Part shown: positions 1 to 13,200 of the stretch, in pieces
Layout of the letters: each line of letters starts with the position of its first letter
Numbering within the stretch: position 1 is the first letter of the stretch
From: Pseudofabraea citricarpa
Lineage: Eukaryota; Ascomycota; Leotiomycetes; Helotiales; Dermateaceae
NCBI GenBank assembly: GCA_029641185.1
Contig: JAPWGK010000032.1
Location: forward strand, 124,001 to 188,000
Length of the DNA stretch: 64,000 bases
Reading direction: 5' to 3'
Notes under the pieces: generated by a model
What the model saw: only the letters and a program-made list of their open reading frames with translations
Told to the model about the DNA's origin: nothing
Database searches by the model: none
Translations under genes and position numbers: made by a program

Positions 1-1
1 T

Positions 2-382
2 GCAGGGAGGCCTAGTCGGCCTGATTATCGAGATGAAGAAGATCGTTCGACGTGGGACAAGGGTCGGCCTGAAATAGGAACTCACTCGCTATATCAAACG
101 CTGACGAGCTTGTTTCATGGTTTCGAATATCAATTAGCCAGTGATGATCGTTCGTTTGACAAACACGCAGATGACGATTGTGGCGCTATTGGTACGGAAT
201 CAAAGACCGATCAGTGGCGATACGTCGACGACGACGACGGTGGTGCTGCTGATGATGAGATGCATTATTTGGAGATGAGCGACAGTGACTTTGGCCGCCG
301 GGGCATGCGAAGACGAAGAAAAAGGAGACCTATCAGGAACGACAGACAGCTCCCGACAAGACGGTCCGTGAAACCCATTTGA
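2..382 (+). CDS. C-terminal end of an unidentified protein, cut by the window edge
   Basis: The frame is open from the first bases of the window to a TGA at 380-382, about 126 codons without a stop, so this is probably the last exon of a gene starting to the left. The visible part is very hydrophilic. It has an Arg/Asp/Glu-rich start, an acidic run of Asp residues near the middle (around 220-240), and a basic Arg/Lys stretch (around 305-345) before the stop. No domain is recognisable and composition suggests a disordered tail. The start and product lie outside the window. The internal ATG at 110 is not preferred as a start because the frame stays open upstream. It could be a chance open frame, but the length and composition favour real coding sequence. 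Confidence 0.5.
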   Translation, partial: AGRPSRPDYRDEEDRSTWDKGRPEIGTHSLYQTLTSLFHGFEYQLASDDRSFDKHADDDCGAIGTESKTDQWRYVDDDDGGAADDEMHYLEMSDSDFGRRGMRRRRKRRPIRNDRQLPTRRSVKPI

Positions 383-3300
383 CATGCACGCTGCGAGCTG
401 AGAATATGCCATTGAAATTAGAGGGCTATGAAGCACGAGTACACTGGTCCTTTCTCTCGACATGTGTTCTTCAAACTCGTCCTTGGACAATACAATGGTC
501 TCACAGCCGCGATGCGCGTGACATTTGCGCCTGTGTGGGTTTCCAAAACTGCAGACTGGTGCGCTGATTATTCCCAGCGACACCGATCACACAAAGCTGA
601 AACGTGTTACATATGCTTCCATCTGATGTTCTGACCTTCTCAAACACAACACCGCCATTTGCCACACCAGGCGCAGCCCCTCTGCCCCGTGCTTTGCTGG
701 GCCCACCTCCTTCCATGGCATTTGAACTTTGAAGCTCACCGCCGTGCAGATCTGTCCTTTCTGTTGCCGAGGTCCCTGGACTACTCCTCCTGGAGAGCGA
801 CAACCATCGACAGGCGAAGGTTGCGAGGAAAAGGAGTCAGGGGAAGGGGTCCAGAGACTCCACTGCAAAACTTCTCTCAATCTTCTAGAAGGAACAGGGG
901 CTTGAAGATCATCTCGGTTCGGTTTTCTGGGAATTTCAAGGCTGAGATTAAGGGTAGGTCGGTCCCCTGAGCTTGTTCGCATGGTTGCCGGTTGCAGGCT
1001 GGAAATTACTCAAGATATTTTGATTGTTGACGTGGTTGTTTGGTTTCGCCGTGTCGTTTGGATTTCTATTCGCGGACACGAGAAGACTGGATGAAATAAG
1101 CCCATTTACGAGGGAGCTCGAGAGTCCGGTGTGGAAGAGCAAAAGTCAAAAGCCAAATGGCAATTATTCTCCGAGCAACCGGAGCAACTTGGCGCAAAGT
1201 GAACTGTGCGTATTGAATAGGCTCTCAAGAAGCCAGCGCAAGTGTTTTGAAACAACGAGGGAAAGGCAAAACTCAACGGCAAATACTGTTGTTCAGCAGA
1301 TGGCAGTTCAAGCTTTTGGTTGTGTGCACAGGACCACGGCCCGCGAATATGCAGTGTGCTCCAGCCTGCGGGCGTACGACTGCTGTTGGTGCTTTGATCC
1401 CGAGTGACAGGAACTCTCCTGTGCCATCTCTGGTGATCTCTTCTTTGGATTGGAGCATTCGCCCTTCATCTTACCCACCATTTTCTTGGGATTGATGTAT
1501 GTCTGAGTTTTTCAATAGTAAATGCTTAGACCGCCTGGGTGACTGTGTGCCCTCGATGCGAAGGTATATTCTGCCCAGGTCTAAGGTGACTCCTCGCTGC
1601 GGGTGACTATCGACCGTTGCGTACTCTTGAAGGTTCTCCCGTTTCGTTCGCGGCCATCTCCTGTGCCCGTGCCATGGCGTTATTAACCTTTGACGCCCAC
1701 AGGCAAACGCAGCTGGAAGGTCCAACACTCGGGGTTCGAGGACACCATGGCGCCGTGTGATCTCGATAGTTCGCAGTAGCTTGGTGGAAGTTGGACGGGC
1801 CAGATCCCGGCTGGATGTCTACGCTTGTTCCTGACTTGTTGTGAGCTGGGCTGGCGCTGGTAGCGGGAGACGGGCTCGCTACGACGCAAGGGGACGGCGG
1901 TCAGCAGTGACGCAACGGTTTTTGCTATGTGTTCGTGCGGTGCGGTGACACTTTTTTCTTGCGAGCAAATTGTGGAATTAAGATTTCATCAACATTTCAA
2001 CATGGGAAAAAGATATTTGACATGGAATTTAGGACGAGGCGGTGAGAGTCCTCACGAGGCTGTTGGGCAGCAAGGCATGGATGGACCATCTGCAATGCCA
2101 TCATTCTCCATCCTTCAAGCTGGCTGAGAACCACGGGGCCTGCTCCGCTTCCATGAAAACTGCAGGAGGAAAAAAAGAGAGAGAACTTCCTCAGTTGGAT
2201 CTACGCGCCCAATTTGGCTCTTGTTGAGGCTCCGGCATCTTCTTCGGGCCAACACTGGCAAAAAAGAAAGGAATCCTTACCGGTGATCCGATGTGTGCAA
2301 GATTCTTGGAACATAAGATTGCATCAGCACTGATGAGGTAGCCTTGCTCCGCTAAGCACAAATCAATAATTAGTTGTGCGGATTATGATGATGGGCCGAA
2401 GATTGATCATTTTATGCTCAACCATGGCGCTTTTTCAATATCGGACGAAGTTCGCAAGACGGCATGATGATGGACCAGCCTCTGCCTCATCCTCAGCATG
2501 GCATGAGGAGCATCAAGGAGGAAGACCAGATGAAGACGAGGCTCGTTTGACTTCTGCGGAACATGGCTTCCCCCTTGCCTCAGCCTTGTCTCCAGGGGTT
2601 GCGATCTCAAAGCTCTGGCAGGAAGCACTCGAAGGAAGACGATGCTGATGCTGATGAGGTGAGAGATGCCGCGATAAAAGCCCGTACCCTGTTTCGTCTG
2701 GTGGTGCAGCAGAGTGAAGGTGAAGGGAACCACAATGGCGGAGAGCGGATAGGGCTCTCGGGCTGTTAGTCAGTCTTTGACAATCGACAGATCTTGCGAG
2801 CTCCAAGACGCTGGCACCGGACTGGAATGGTACAGTACAGTAGCTGACGAAGAAGCAAAGAACGTGACGCTCTCCGCTTCTGGAAGCACTCTGCTTATTC
2901 TCAAGCCCCGCCGGTCCGCAAGCTGTGCCATATCATTCCTTTTGATGATGGAGCAAAAGATTTTAGCCAGTTCCCATTTCCCGACCCTTGGTATTTGGAA
3001 CTGGGCGGGGAAGCTACCACTTCGTATCCCGCAGAGTGCAGCTTTCAGGCTTCAGGCTTCAGCCTTCAAGCCCTGAACTGAGCCCATGACATGATGATGG
3101 ATGACCTTCGGCGATGGCGGGCTACGTGAGTATGACTCTTTGCTTTGGCTGATGACGATTGTTGTTTTCCGGCCCTGGCAGCCAGCAACGACAGGGCTCG
3201 TATGGATTTCCAGATTTACATGTCGGTCAATCCATGGGACGACTGTGAAGCTCGTTTGCACCAATGCGATTTGCTGTCTCTTCCACAAGGCTGTCACACC

Positions 3301-4400
3301 TTTTTTCATAGATCCGATCGATATCAGGGCAGAGGACCGTCAACAGTGGCCGTGGGCATTGGCAGGCCGACATGGGAAAGTCCAGCTCCACCAGTCAGCA
3401 TCCACACAGTCCTTACTTCACCGCACATTGAGCCTTGGACAATGGACATCGGTCGACTGATGCGCAGAGATACGGTAGCATCGAACGGCATCATCGCTTT
3501 GCATCGCATCTTTGCACAAACCCAACACCGAGAATCCAGAATCAGGCTTCGCCGCCCACACGCCCCCCTCCCCTCCACCCACGCTGATGCACATTGCAAA
3601 TACAGCAGACAATAATGCAAATGCAAATGCAAATGCAAATGCTGAGGGCCATTGTTATTGCGGAAAGTGACAGCTCACCTCTTTGCTTATCCGCACGAGA
3701 AAGACACGGACATGAGGAGGAACTCGTGAGCCTGCGGTACAGTACCTGCAAGGCTGCAAGCTTTCGGCAATATTACTATCAGCGCAGGACAGTAATCACT
3801 GATGGACTGCTGCGCCCGCCCCAGCTCCCAAGACGCTCCTTTCCGGACAGGCAATAATTAATCTAAAGCTGCCCTCTTCAGCCTGACGTTTTCTGCCAGC
3901 CCAGGGTGCCTGGTGGACCAGCTGACATGCTGGCTGGGAGTGGACTGTCAGCGATATACCTCCTTGTTCCACTCTTGTGCCAAGGTCAGGGCCTGCTTGC
4001 GACCCCTGGGCACGCAAGAATCATGGTGCTGCAAGGCCGTGTCCGCTGAAAAGCCACCTGGGGCCACTCACAGTGGCCGCCCAGCGTGTCCATCGCCGTG
4101 TGTCCGACAACCTGGTCCTCTATTTTGGCGCCAGCTGACTACTGTAATGCACAGGCCACGGGCTGTAGTTTGACAGGGCTCCCACGCTATCGTGTTTCAT
4201 TTTCGGCTTTCTTGCGTAGCCTGCTGAGGACGTCTTCAGGGAGTGCTGATCCGAGTCACCACCCAAGAAAAGGTAAGCTTGGTGTCAGCAAGGCCTGCCT
4301 CATACCGCTGAGCAGTGAGCACAGAGTTTAGGGCACCAAATTTCCCCAGAGTGCCCGACCCTGTGCTCCGTACGACATCGACTATCTCCTACGCTACATA
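383..4400. other. Intergenic region without a supported gene
   Basis: About 4 kb in which all open frames are short, overlap on both strands and match no family I know. It contains scattered GTAC-type motifs (for example near 2831) and a short hexanucleotide repeat near 3615. I see no tRNA. It is probably the 3' flank of the left-edge gene plus upstream DNA of whatever is transcribed near 4.4-5.2 kb. Confidence 0.5.
3615..3642. repeat. ATGCAA hexanucleotide microsatellite
   Basis: Four perfect ATGCAA units followed by a partial fifth. Because the unit is a multiple of three, it keeps frames open on both strands (Met-Gln on plus, Ile-Cys on minus), which explains the spurious short frames here. 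Confidence 0.85.
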
Positions 4401-4662
4401 AATCCCAAGCCCCCCGACCATTCTCTCCCTCTCATCACAGACTCTCACTCGCACGACCCAAGAAGTTTCAACCCGCCCTCTTACACTTTCCGCAAAGCCA
4501 AAGTCCAAAAGTATATATTTGGAAAACATTCCTCAACAAACTCTTCCGTCAACCGTCGTCTATAAGAAGCCGCATCTTCCTCCAACACCCAACCTCATTG
4601 CCAACCAATTCCACCTGCAGAACAACATCATACAGCCTTGTTCACTTTAGTCGAACTTCAAA

Positions 4663-5201
4663 ATGCCAGCTCAACACCGCCCATCACAATTGCCTCCTTG
4701 CCCAGGCCCACCACCGAACCGTCCTCTTCCAGCTCTGCCAAAGTAGAGCCTCATCCTCCCACTACAGCACTCTCTATACGCATTCGAAATATCGGTACTT
4801 CTAGCACATTAAGGATTCCATTTTTTAAGTCTGCAATTTCAGCAATATGACAATCTGCTGTTTTCTCACTCGCATCGGCAAACACGAGGATTCCAAATCT
4901 ACACATTCGATATCATGTACTATGTGATAGCTACGAAGAGCCTTTGTTCCACACGTCCTACGGTTACACCCTATTACGGGCCACCACATATGCTGCATGT
5001 CAGCGGATTACCAGCAGCCCCGCAGATCAATTCAACTCCTGCTCGGTAATCCAGATGCATTAATCAGATGGGTTTCCCGTCAGCCTCAGCCTCGGCTTCG
5101 AGGTCACAAATCATCTCAACGTCAATTCACTTCTTTTCAACTTGGCAGATCACGAGCAGGCTCGAACTCCATTAATATCGATACCCGCTTCTCATCTGTA
5201 A
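4663..5201 (+). CDS. Candidate small spliced gene, unknown function
   Basis: A weak candidate. Upstream (4390-4660) is a pyrimidine-rich, TATA-containing leader of the kind found before fungal start codons, and the ATG at 4663 has a good fungal context (TCAAAATGCC). The first 26 codons are proline-rich. A possible donor at 4743 and acceptor at 4829 lead into a 72-codon open stretch (4830-5045) containing Tyr-Tyr-Gly-Pro-Pro-His. A second, very short possible intron (5046-5089, 44 nt) leads to a stop at 5199-5201. This gives about 135 aa. No family is recognised. The exon joins are my inference, the second intron is near the lower size limit, and a non-coding transcript is equally possible. 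The GT-rich DNA downstream resembles a long 3' UTR. Confidence 0.22.
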
Positions 5202-8200
5202 TATTATCCAGGCGCTTTTGAAATTTTTCGTCTTTTCGCAAACACACATACAAACAACCGACCAGACAACCAAGTCCTACTCGCAATGTTTCTTTCGGGC
5301 GTTCATTTTTGGATCTCTTTTATTGGACCTGGGGTTTGAGGAGGAGGGGGGTTGTGCTATAATCTGACGGTCGCACATACACTCTTACCCCTCGGTGGAT
5401 ACCTTTTTTTTTATTTGGCTGGTTTTGGTGTTACAGGACTGTTCTTTTTGGTGGCACCACAGAGAAACTCCGAAAAGACAAGGAGCAGCAACAGGATACA
5501 CGCATATGGAAAGGGAAGGGACGGCATTCATTTGACTTTTCTCTTTCTCTCACTTCCACCTCCTTGGTGGTGGGCGCTAATTCATTTTTGGTTTGGCTAT
5601 GGATTTTTGGGAAGGGGTAGGACGGAATGGGATGGGCCGGGCGCGGATTATATCATACCTTTTGAGCATCTTAACTCGAACAAATAGCAGACGATCAACC
5701 CTGCATTTAGCAATCTACACACTATAATAATACTACGGATTTTCACATCTACCTCTCTCCCTGTCTGCCTCCACCAAAAAAAAAGTGTGCATTGCTTGTA
5801 TGACATTGTACACCTTTTAAAGTTTTTTCGCCTCTCGACTTTACCTCGCAGCCTCGGGGTGGTTCCTTAGCTCGTGCTGAGAACGGAGCTGGAGCTGGAG
5901 CTTGAGCTTGGATCAAAAGTCAGAAAAAGGCAAAATGTTTCGTTTCCGGATTCTCCAGTAGTCCAGTCCGATGGACCTATGAGATCTACGGCGGTTTGAT
6001 GAACAAAGATACTGGCTGTACAGTATAGGACTACTGCAGGCGGGCATGGCGGCGGTGCGGTGCGGTAATGCGATATGCGGACAGGCACGGCAGGGAAAAA
6101 GTCAAAAGCCAAAAGTCAAAGGCCAAAAGCAACTGCGCTATGATACTTGTAGATGATGGTGAATAGTGATAATGATATTGATGATAATGATAACCCGAGC
6201 CGAGTTGGGCCATACCGTACTGTACTAAGCTTATCTAATTTCCAAGATCATTTATGCCTTGCTTTTCATGCTCGTGCTCGTTCGCGCTCGTGCTCGGACT
6301 TGGGCTCGTGCTGGCTGGCTTGCTTGTTCGCTTGTCTACGGTACATACACGCAGTGCTCGTTCTCGTTCAAGAAGAAGAGCTCTTGTTTCTTTTCGGCGC
6401 GGTCTGGGTTAAGGTTGCCGACTGGGATGAATGGGTTGCTGAATGAAGCTGAGGTGAGGTGAGGGGAGGGGAGGAGGGGTCTTAGCTTATCTTTGCGGTT
6501 GCGGTTGTGGATGTGGATGTGGCGGGAAAGTTTATGTACGATGGATGGATGGCACGGGTGAGTGACTGAGATGCGGACTTTTTTATTTTACTTGGGTCCG
6601 TCGGTATCGATCATGCGAGGTACTACGGTACCTACAGTACTGTACTGCACGGAACGTGCGGTGCAGTGTACTGCAGTGGGGTGGGGGTTTGGATCTTTGC
6701 TGCAGCATTGCTGTTTATGATATGCTATTGACTTTTAAGGCCGTTCGTTCTTTAGGTTCTTGAGCCTGGGTGGATCGAATGTTTGCTGTTGCAGCAGTTA
6801 GGTGACAGGATGGCGGGGCTCGCGGGGGCCATGGAGGCCATGGAGGTGGGAGGAGATGGCGGTCTGTCCGTCCGGGTCCGAGTTTGAATAGTTAGGCTGG
6901 TGAAATGACTCAATGGGGAATCGGGGATGGATGGAGAATGGAGAATGGGGATGCTCGGGGATAGGAAGGGGGGTATAAAAGCTTCGGTTCATGACTAGAG
7001 TCTCTTTTGGGTTTGGGGATTTTGACTTTTGGACTTGGCTAGATGGCTCTTCAAGAGAGGAGAGTTAAGATTTGGGTTTGATGTTTGATGTTTTTGACTG
7101 TTTTTTGCTGCTTTATGTTTGAGGTGCGGAGTATATTATATGGACTTTATTGTCCATGTGGTGTGATGGTGTTTGGAGTTTGGGTTTCTTAGGCTAGTGC
7201 TTGTGCGTGTTGCTTAGCAGGAGGCAAGAGGGTATTGATTGATAAGATATAATATTAAGTTGGGAGAGAAAAAGGTCAAGCCAAGTCACGTCAAGTAAAG
7301 CCAAGTGAAGTGCATACGCACGCAATGTATCCATCCCCACCCCCATTTTAAAGCGTCTCTTGTACAGTACTCCGTACGGTACCTACAGTAAGAGCTTCCA
7401 CAATTCTCCTCCAAAAGCCAACCGCACAAACAGAACTAACTGGCCCTGCCTTTGCTCTCATCCCCTCCCTTGCCCTGTCTTTCACATTTTTTCTGGTCAC
7501 GCTCATAGGCAGGAAAAAAAAAGCAATGACATCTTTATGCGCGCATCTCAATATTACGAACCGTGTCTCCGGGCACATCATGATATCATTTCATTTCCGC
7601 ATCAAGTTTTCCTGGCTTGATAAGAGATCGCAAAGCAAAGGGCAAAGGGGCAGAGTCGAAGTAACCGAGCTTAACCGAGGAGATATGGGTAAGATGGGAT
7701 TTGCTTGTGCATTGCGTTACCCTGCTGCAGGTCGACTGATGCTGTGTAACATCGTACTGTGCTGCTGCATACACATCGTACATACTGTACATGTACATGT
7801 AAACCCCCTCAAAAAGCCTCATTTGCTCAGCTGAAAAATCAATTCTCCTTGCTTCCTTCCATCTGAATCAAAACTCGCGGTTCAAAAAAAAGCTCCGAGG
7901 ATTTTAGTGCCTGTTCCTGTGTAATTCTGATCTATCGATTCACAAAAAAGCAAAGCCGAAAGATGAGATGAGATCATACTGTATGATTAAGCAGATCTGC
8001 TGATCGTAGGGGGTGAGGGGTTTGCCACACGTGATGAGATGGCAGTAACGCGAGCAGCGGGTGGCTTGAACGCGTCGTCCCAAACTAGCCGAGGAGAGAC
8101 GTCAAAAAAAGCCATTAAGCTTCAATCAAGCCTTCGCTATCCACCGACCTCACCTCGCACAAGAAGGGTACTACGCATCAATAGTCTCACCTCATCTCAC

Positions 8201-8397
8201 TGCACTGCACTGCACGGCACTGCACTGCAACTCAGCTCATCTCGCACAAAGGAAACAAAGCTATTGAATTTCCCCCTCTTATTCTCCGGCCCCGATCGAT
8301 CGCATCGCAACCTTATCACCATCAATCAGCCATTCTTCGGCGACGGCTTGTGCTGTGTGTCTGTGTCTGTATCCGTGTGGATGAACAATAGCCCGTC
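5202..8397. other. Intergenic or untranslated region, GT-rich, no supported gene
   Basis: About 3.2 kb with strand-asymmetric T/G-rich sequence from roughly 5300 to 7200, like a long fungal 3' UTR, a TATAAAAG box near 6975, several TACAGTAC/CCGTACGG-type motifs (6635, 7370) and a TGCAC pentamer tract near 8200. Open frames here are short and repeat-driven. The last few hundred bases are presumably the promoter of the SAM37 gene. Confidence 0.5.
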
Positions 8398-10017
8398 ATG
8401 GTCTTAGAGCTTCATGTCTGGGGCCCAGCATTTGGCCTCCCGTCCATCGACGCCCATTGTCTTGCAGCCATCGCATATCTCCAGAAAGCCGTGCCGGCCG
8501 GCCAGTGGCAGTTGATCGCGAGCAGCAATCCCGGGTTGAGTCCTACGAGTATGTCACTCCTCGACCATCTTTGGTGCACTCGGTCAGCAGCTAATTCCAT
8601 CATTGTTGATCTGTAGATGAGCTTCCCGCACTGCGTAATGGCGACGTATGGATCGGCGGCTTCAGGAATATCTTCCACTACGTGGCGCAGTACTCGGCGG
8701 GAGAGTGGGTGTTGGACGTCGGGTTGGAAGAGCAAGCCGGTGCGGACTGTATAGCGTAAGTGGCTGGACCGGTTCCTCTCGTCGTGTGTCTCGATGGCTT
8801 GACATGCCAAAGACAAGAAGAGCTAGAGATGCTAACTAAGTGCGGAACCTAGATTCTCCTCCTTCATCGAGTCCCAAGGCCAGCCGCTTCTCGATCTCTC
8901 CCTCTACGTCTCGTCCGAGAACTACACAGCCGTCACGCGCCCGCTCTACAACACGATCCAGTCCTTCCCGCTGCCGTACCTGACGCCGCCGTCTCTCCGC
9001 ACGCTCGCCAAAGAGCGGACATCACATCTCGGCCTAGATGCACTTGACATCGACAGCGGGCCATCCGAATCCAATGGGTCTGGAAAGGAGAAATCTATCA
9101 TCCCCGAATCGCTGCGCAAGCCACGGAATACAGTGACGAGTCTGCTAGCTTCGTCGCCGGAAAATGCAGCGCAGATCCGACTCGATGCGCTTGCGACGGC
9201 CTTCTTCGAGCCGCTGCACCTGCTGCGCGGCGAGAAGCGGTTCTTCGTCTCGTCGGTGCAGTTCTCGAGCTTAGATTGTCTAGCTGTTGGCTATCTGTCC
9301 CTGATGCTCCGGCCAGAGCTGCCTCAGCCATGGCTTGCGAAGACGATGCGGAAGAAATATCCGGATCTGTGTGCGTTCGTTGATGAGGTGTCGCGATTAT
9401 GTTTCGGGAACGCTGTTAAAGTCGAAGAAGCATTTTCTGAAGCGAGACCAGAAGTGCAGGGACAAGAAGAGACGGAGAGTAAAGAGAGGAGGAAAACTGT
9501 CGTCTTACCGTGGAAACCACCGCCTTCAGCAAGTCCTGTCTCAGTAGCGACAGTATTCGTGTCTACGATCTTCGACTCCCTACCCATAGTAGGCCAACTG
9601 AGGAGGAATACGCGCATGCGACAGAGCACTACCACGTCGCCAAACCCTCCACCGTCAAACTCCAATGCCATACTGCAGAAACTCAGTATTTTCGGTGCTG
9701 TCGGATTGCTCGTTGGGTACTATGTGATCAATCAAGGATTCTTCCCGGCTCTGGCCTCGGCAGGGCAGAGAAAGCAACAGGAAGAGGAGGAAGAGGAGAG
9801 GCGCGGGTTGAACGATTTTGGCGAGGCTGGCGCCGCACTCGCTGCTTTGGCGGGGCATTTGGATATGCAGGCTGATATGCAGAGGGAGCAGGAACGACAG
9901 ATGCGCGAGGCACAGTGGAAGGCGATGAATGAGACGGCGGGTACTGGCGGTGGTGGTGGGACAGCAGCATCAGTGCCTGTTATGGAAGTCGGTGTACAAG
10001 TAGCTCGTCCTGTATGA
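8398..10017 (+). CDS. SAM37: SAM complex subunit Sam37/Tom37 (metaxin family)
   Basis: Predicted subunit of the mitochondrial outer-membrane sorting and assembly machinery, which inserts beta-barrel proteins and helps TOM. Three exons: 8398-8548, 8617-8755 and 8853-10017 (introns 8549-8616 and 8756-8852, the second with a GCTAAC branch site), giving 484 aa. The N-terminus has the metaxin thioredoxin-like/GST_N pattern, starting with Leu-His-Val-Trp-Gly-Pro and Gly-Leu-Pro-Ser, followed by a short 'LPALRNG' motif and a helix with Ile-Phe-His-Tyr. The middle matches the Tom37 C-terminal GST-like domain (Phe-Phe-Glu-Pro-Leu, then Ser-Ser-Leu/Asp-Cys-Leu-Ala-Val-Gly-Tyr-Leu). A hydrophobic segment at about residues 373-395 fits the C-terminal membrane anchor of fungal Sam37. 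A glutamate-rich stretch follows it. The gene is convergent with the IleRS gene, with only 235 bp between stops. Identification is by motif; the exon joins keep frame exactly. Confidence 0.85.
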
Positions 10018-10252
10018 TACGCAGCAGATACAAAAAAAAAGAGCAAAAAGAAGAAAAAGCAAGTGAGAAATCACATGTCTGCAACGCGGCACAACGAATA
10101 GGCGACTGATGTCTGATATCTGATATCGAGAAGTGATTTTATTGTTAATTGTTTATTGTACATGGTACATTTTACATTGATTTTACATTCTACTGTATAG
10201 TTACTCATACATACACATCTTTTCTGTTTTCTTCCCTCCTATGCTCTCGAGT

Positions 10253-13200
10253 CTAGTTCTGGACGACATTCTCGCATCTTGAGCAGAGCTGGTCCTCCAC
10301 AGGAGTCACGTACTTCCAACAACGGGGACACTTATGGTCAACAGGCGGCATGACAATGGCCGTGCCATGTCCATTGGGCGTCTCGAAATTCGCTTGATAT
10401 TTCCAGTCCAGATCCATACGATTCTCGTCGCGCTCGAGAACGCCATCGGGCGTCGTGAGCTCAACAGACGACACAACAAACAGCGTCTCAAGGACCGAGG
10501 GGCCATAGGCTGCGAAGAGAGCCATGTCCATGGGGTGCACGCGCAGCACTACCGTGCATTGCAGCGAGGAGCCAATGTTCCCGGATTTACGGCCCTGTTC
10601 TTGCGCGACTTTGATGGCGGTGCCGGCTTTGGAGAGCCACTTGCTACTCTTGCGGATCGAATCGCGGAGGGTGGCATTTAGTGTGTCGGGGATGATGGGA
10701 TGGTCTTTGATGGTCTGGTGGAGTGGATGGATGCCGCCTTGTTCTTGCATCCAGGCTGGCCGGTGTGACCATACTTCTTCGACTAGAATGGGTGTGATTG
10801 GGGCTAGCATTCGAAGTAGACCTTGGAACATCTCCTCCATCACTCCACCACCATCACCGCAGTACAGTCGGTCCTTGGCAGCTTCAAGATAGAATGGTGA
10901 GAGTTCATTAGCGATCCAGCGATCGATGGCTTTGATTCCTTTGTGGAACTCAAAGTTGTCGTATGCCTCGTTGACTTCATTCATAACATCGTAGAGTTGT
11001 ACAAGTGCAATCTGGTCGAGTCTTGTGATAGGTGCTTCTCGTGCAACTGGGTGCATGGATCCCAGTAACATCCTGAGGGTCATACGGTACTTGATCAGAG
11101 ATGTGCTGACAGCTTGAACTACCGTTTCTCCAACAACCACATCTTTGGTGTAGTCACAGCCGGCCACGAAAAGTCGTAGTACATCAGGTCCAAGGCTTTC
11201 GGGGTCTGCGTAAGCTACCTTCGTTATGATGCCACCGCGTTTCTTGTATTTTCCCTACAAATAGTTAGCTTCCTTGCTTGAACTCGTACTTGGCAAATAA
11301 GCTTACTCCTTTAGACACAGACCAATTTATGATCTGCTGGGGGTCAATAACGTTTCCAATCGACTTCGACATCTTTTTCCCTCTCTCGTCAAGCGTAAAT
11401 CCATGTGTGATAACCGTCTTATATGGTGCTGTGTGTCTTGGACCAGCAGCAGTATGTGTAAGCAGACTTGATTGAAACCAGCCTCGATGTTGATCAGAAC
11501 CTTCAATACAAACATCAGCTTGATGTTCACTTCCAGTCCAGCTTGTTCCGCTGTCGAACCAAACATCCATGGTATCGGTGCCACGAGTATATTTTCCTTC
11601 GAGATGCGGAGCTAACCATTCTGGATCATCTTGGGAGTCAGTAAACCAAGCATCGGTTCCCTTCTTTTTCATCACTGCGATTATGTGCTTAACACTAGCT
11701 TGGCTGAGTTCAGGGTTTCCAGCTTCATCATAAAGTGCTGGGATCGGAACACCCCAAGCTCTTTGCCGGGAGATGCACCACTCATTTCGGTTTTTGATAA
11801 AAGACTCCAGTCTGTTTTGTCCAACTTTAGGTATGAAGCGAACATCCTTCAGATGCTCAAGAGCTTCCTCTTTAATGCTTCCAACATTTGCAAACCACTG
11901 TGCAGTGGCTCGTACAATAACTGGAAGTTTTGTCCGCCAATCATAGGGATACTTGTGCTTGTATATGTGAGATCTGACCACATTTGCACCGAGCAACTTG
12001 AGAACCTCACTGCCACCCTCGTCAAGCACTGGTTTTCCTCTCAGGGCTTGACGATCAGCAGGATAAGCATCACCAATATAGCAGCCCGAGTCGTTCACAG
12101 GGGCAAAAGCTTCAATACCATGCTTTGCACACTCCAAATAATCATCCATACCATGACCGGGTGCACAATGAACAAGTCCAGTTCCCGATTCAGCGGAGAC
12201 GAAACCAGCATGAATAACAGGGAGATTCTGAGTTTGTTCACCTCCGAACATGTTGCTGTATGTTGTCCCTGTGAGTAAAGAGCCCTTAAATGAAGGTCCG
12301 AGAAGTTCCAATTCCACATCATCCTGAAGTCCAAAGCAGGTTTTCCGTAAGTATGGTAGTTGTGAATTGGCCACGATGTAATGCTCTCCGTTAATTTTCA
12401 CGATGCTGTAATCCAAATCGGAATGAAAAGCAATCGCTCTATTGGCAGGTATCGTCCAAGGGGTTGTCGTCCAGATGAGTAATGACAGACGATCAATTGG
12501 AGGTGTGTTTTCTAGAAGTTCTCTCAGTCCTTGAGATTGTTTGTTGATTGGGAAAGAGATGAACGCTGCTACAGATATGTGCTCCTCGTTATATTCAAGT
12601 TCCGACTCGGCCAAAGCGGTTTTTGAAGATGGCGACCAGTACACGGGTTTAAATTTTCGATGGATCAGTCCCTTCTCGGCCATTTTCTGGAAGACTGCCA
12701 ATTGCTTCCACTCGTACGATTGATCCATTGTTCTCCATGACCGGTCCCAATCTGCCATTATTCCCCATAATCTCAGACCCTTCATATGGTTTTTGACTGT
12801 CTTGTTTGCGAGAGCTCGAGCAGCTCTTCGTATGCCGATCGCATCGAGTGGTCCTTCGGTTTTTTCCTTTTCCTCCCGGTGTTGCTCGAGCGCCTTGAAT
12901 TCGATTGGGAGACCATGACAATCCCATCCAGGCTTAAACTCAACTCTGTGACCTATGCATAGTATCAGTTATCCGCAGACCCTGGTATTTTTTGGAGGGC
13001 GGTGCTCGTACCTTGCTGCACCTTTACTCTAACAATAATATCCTTCAAGATCTTGTTCAGAGCGTGTCCGACATGTAGAGGGCCATTGGCATACGGCGGG
13101 CCATCATGGATGACGAAGGGCTTCTGGTCAGCTCGCTCCTTGCTCTGCCACTCATATAGATCCTCAGAGCATTTCTTAATAAAGGGTACCTGGCTTGCGG

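Noticed and set aside
5352..5687. 111-codon frame with hydrophobic start
   Set aside because: Lies in GT-rich UTR-like DNA, with no start context and no homology pattern.
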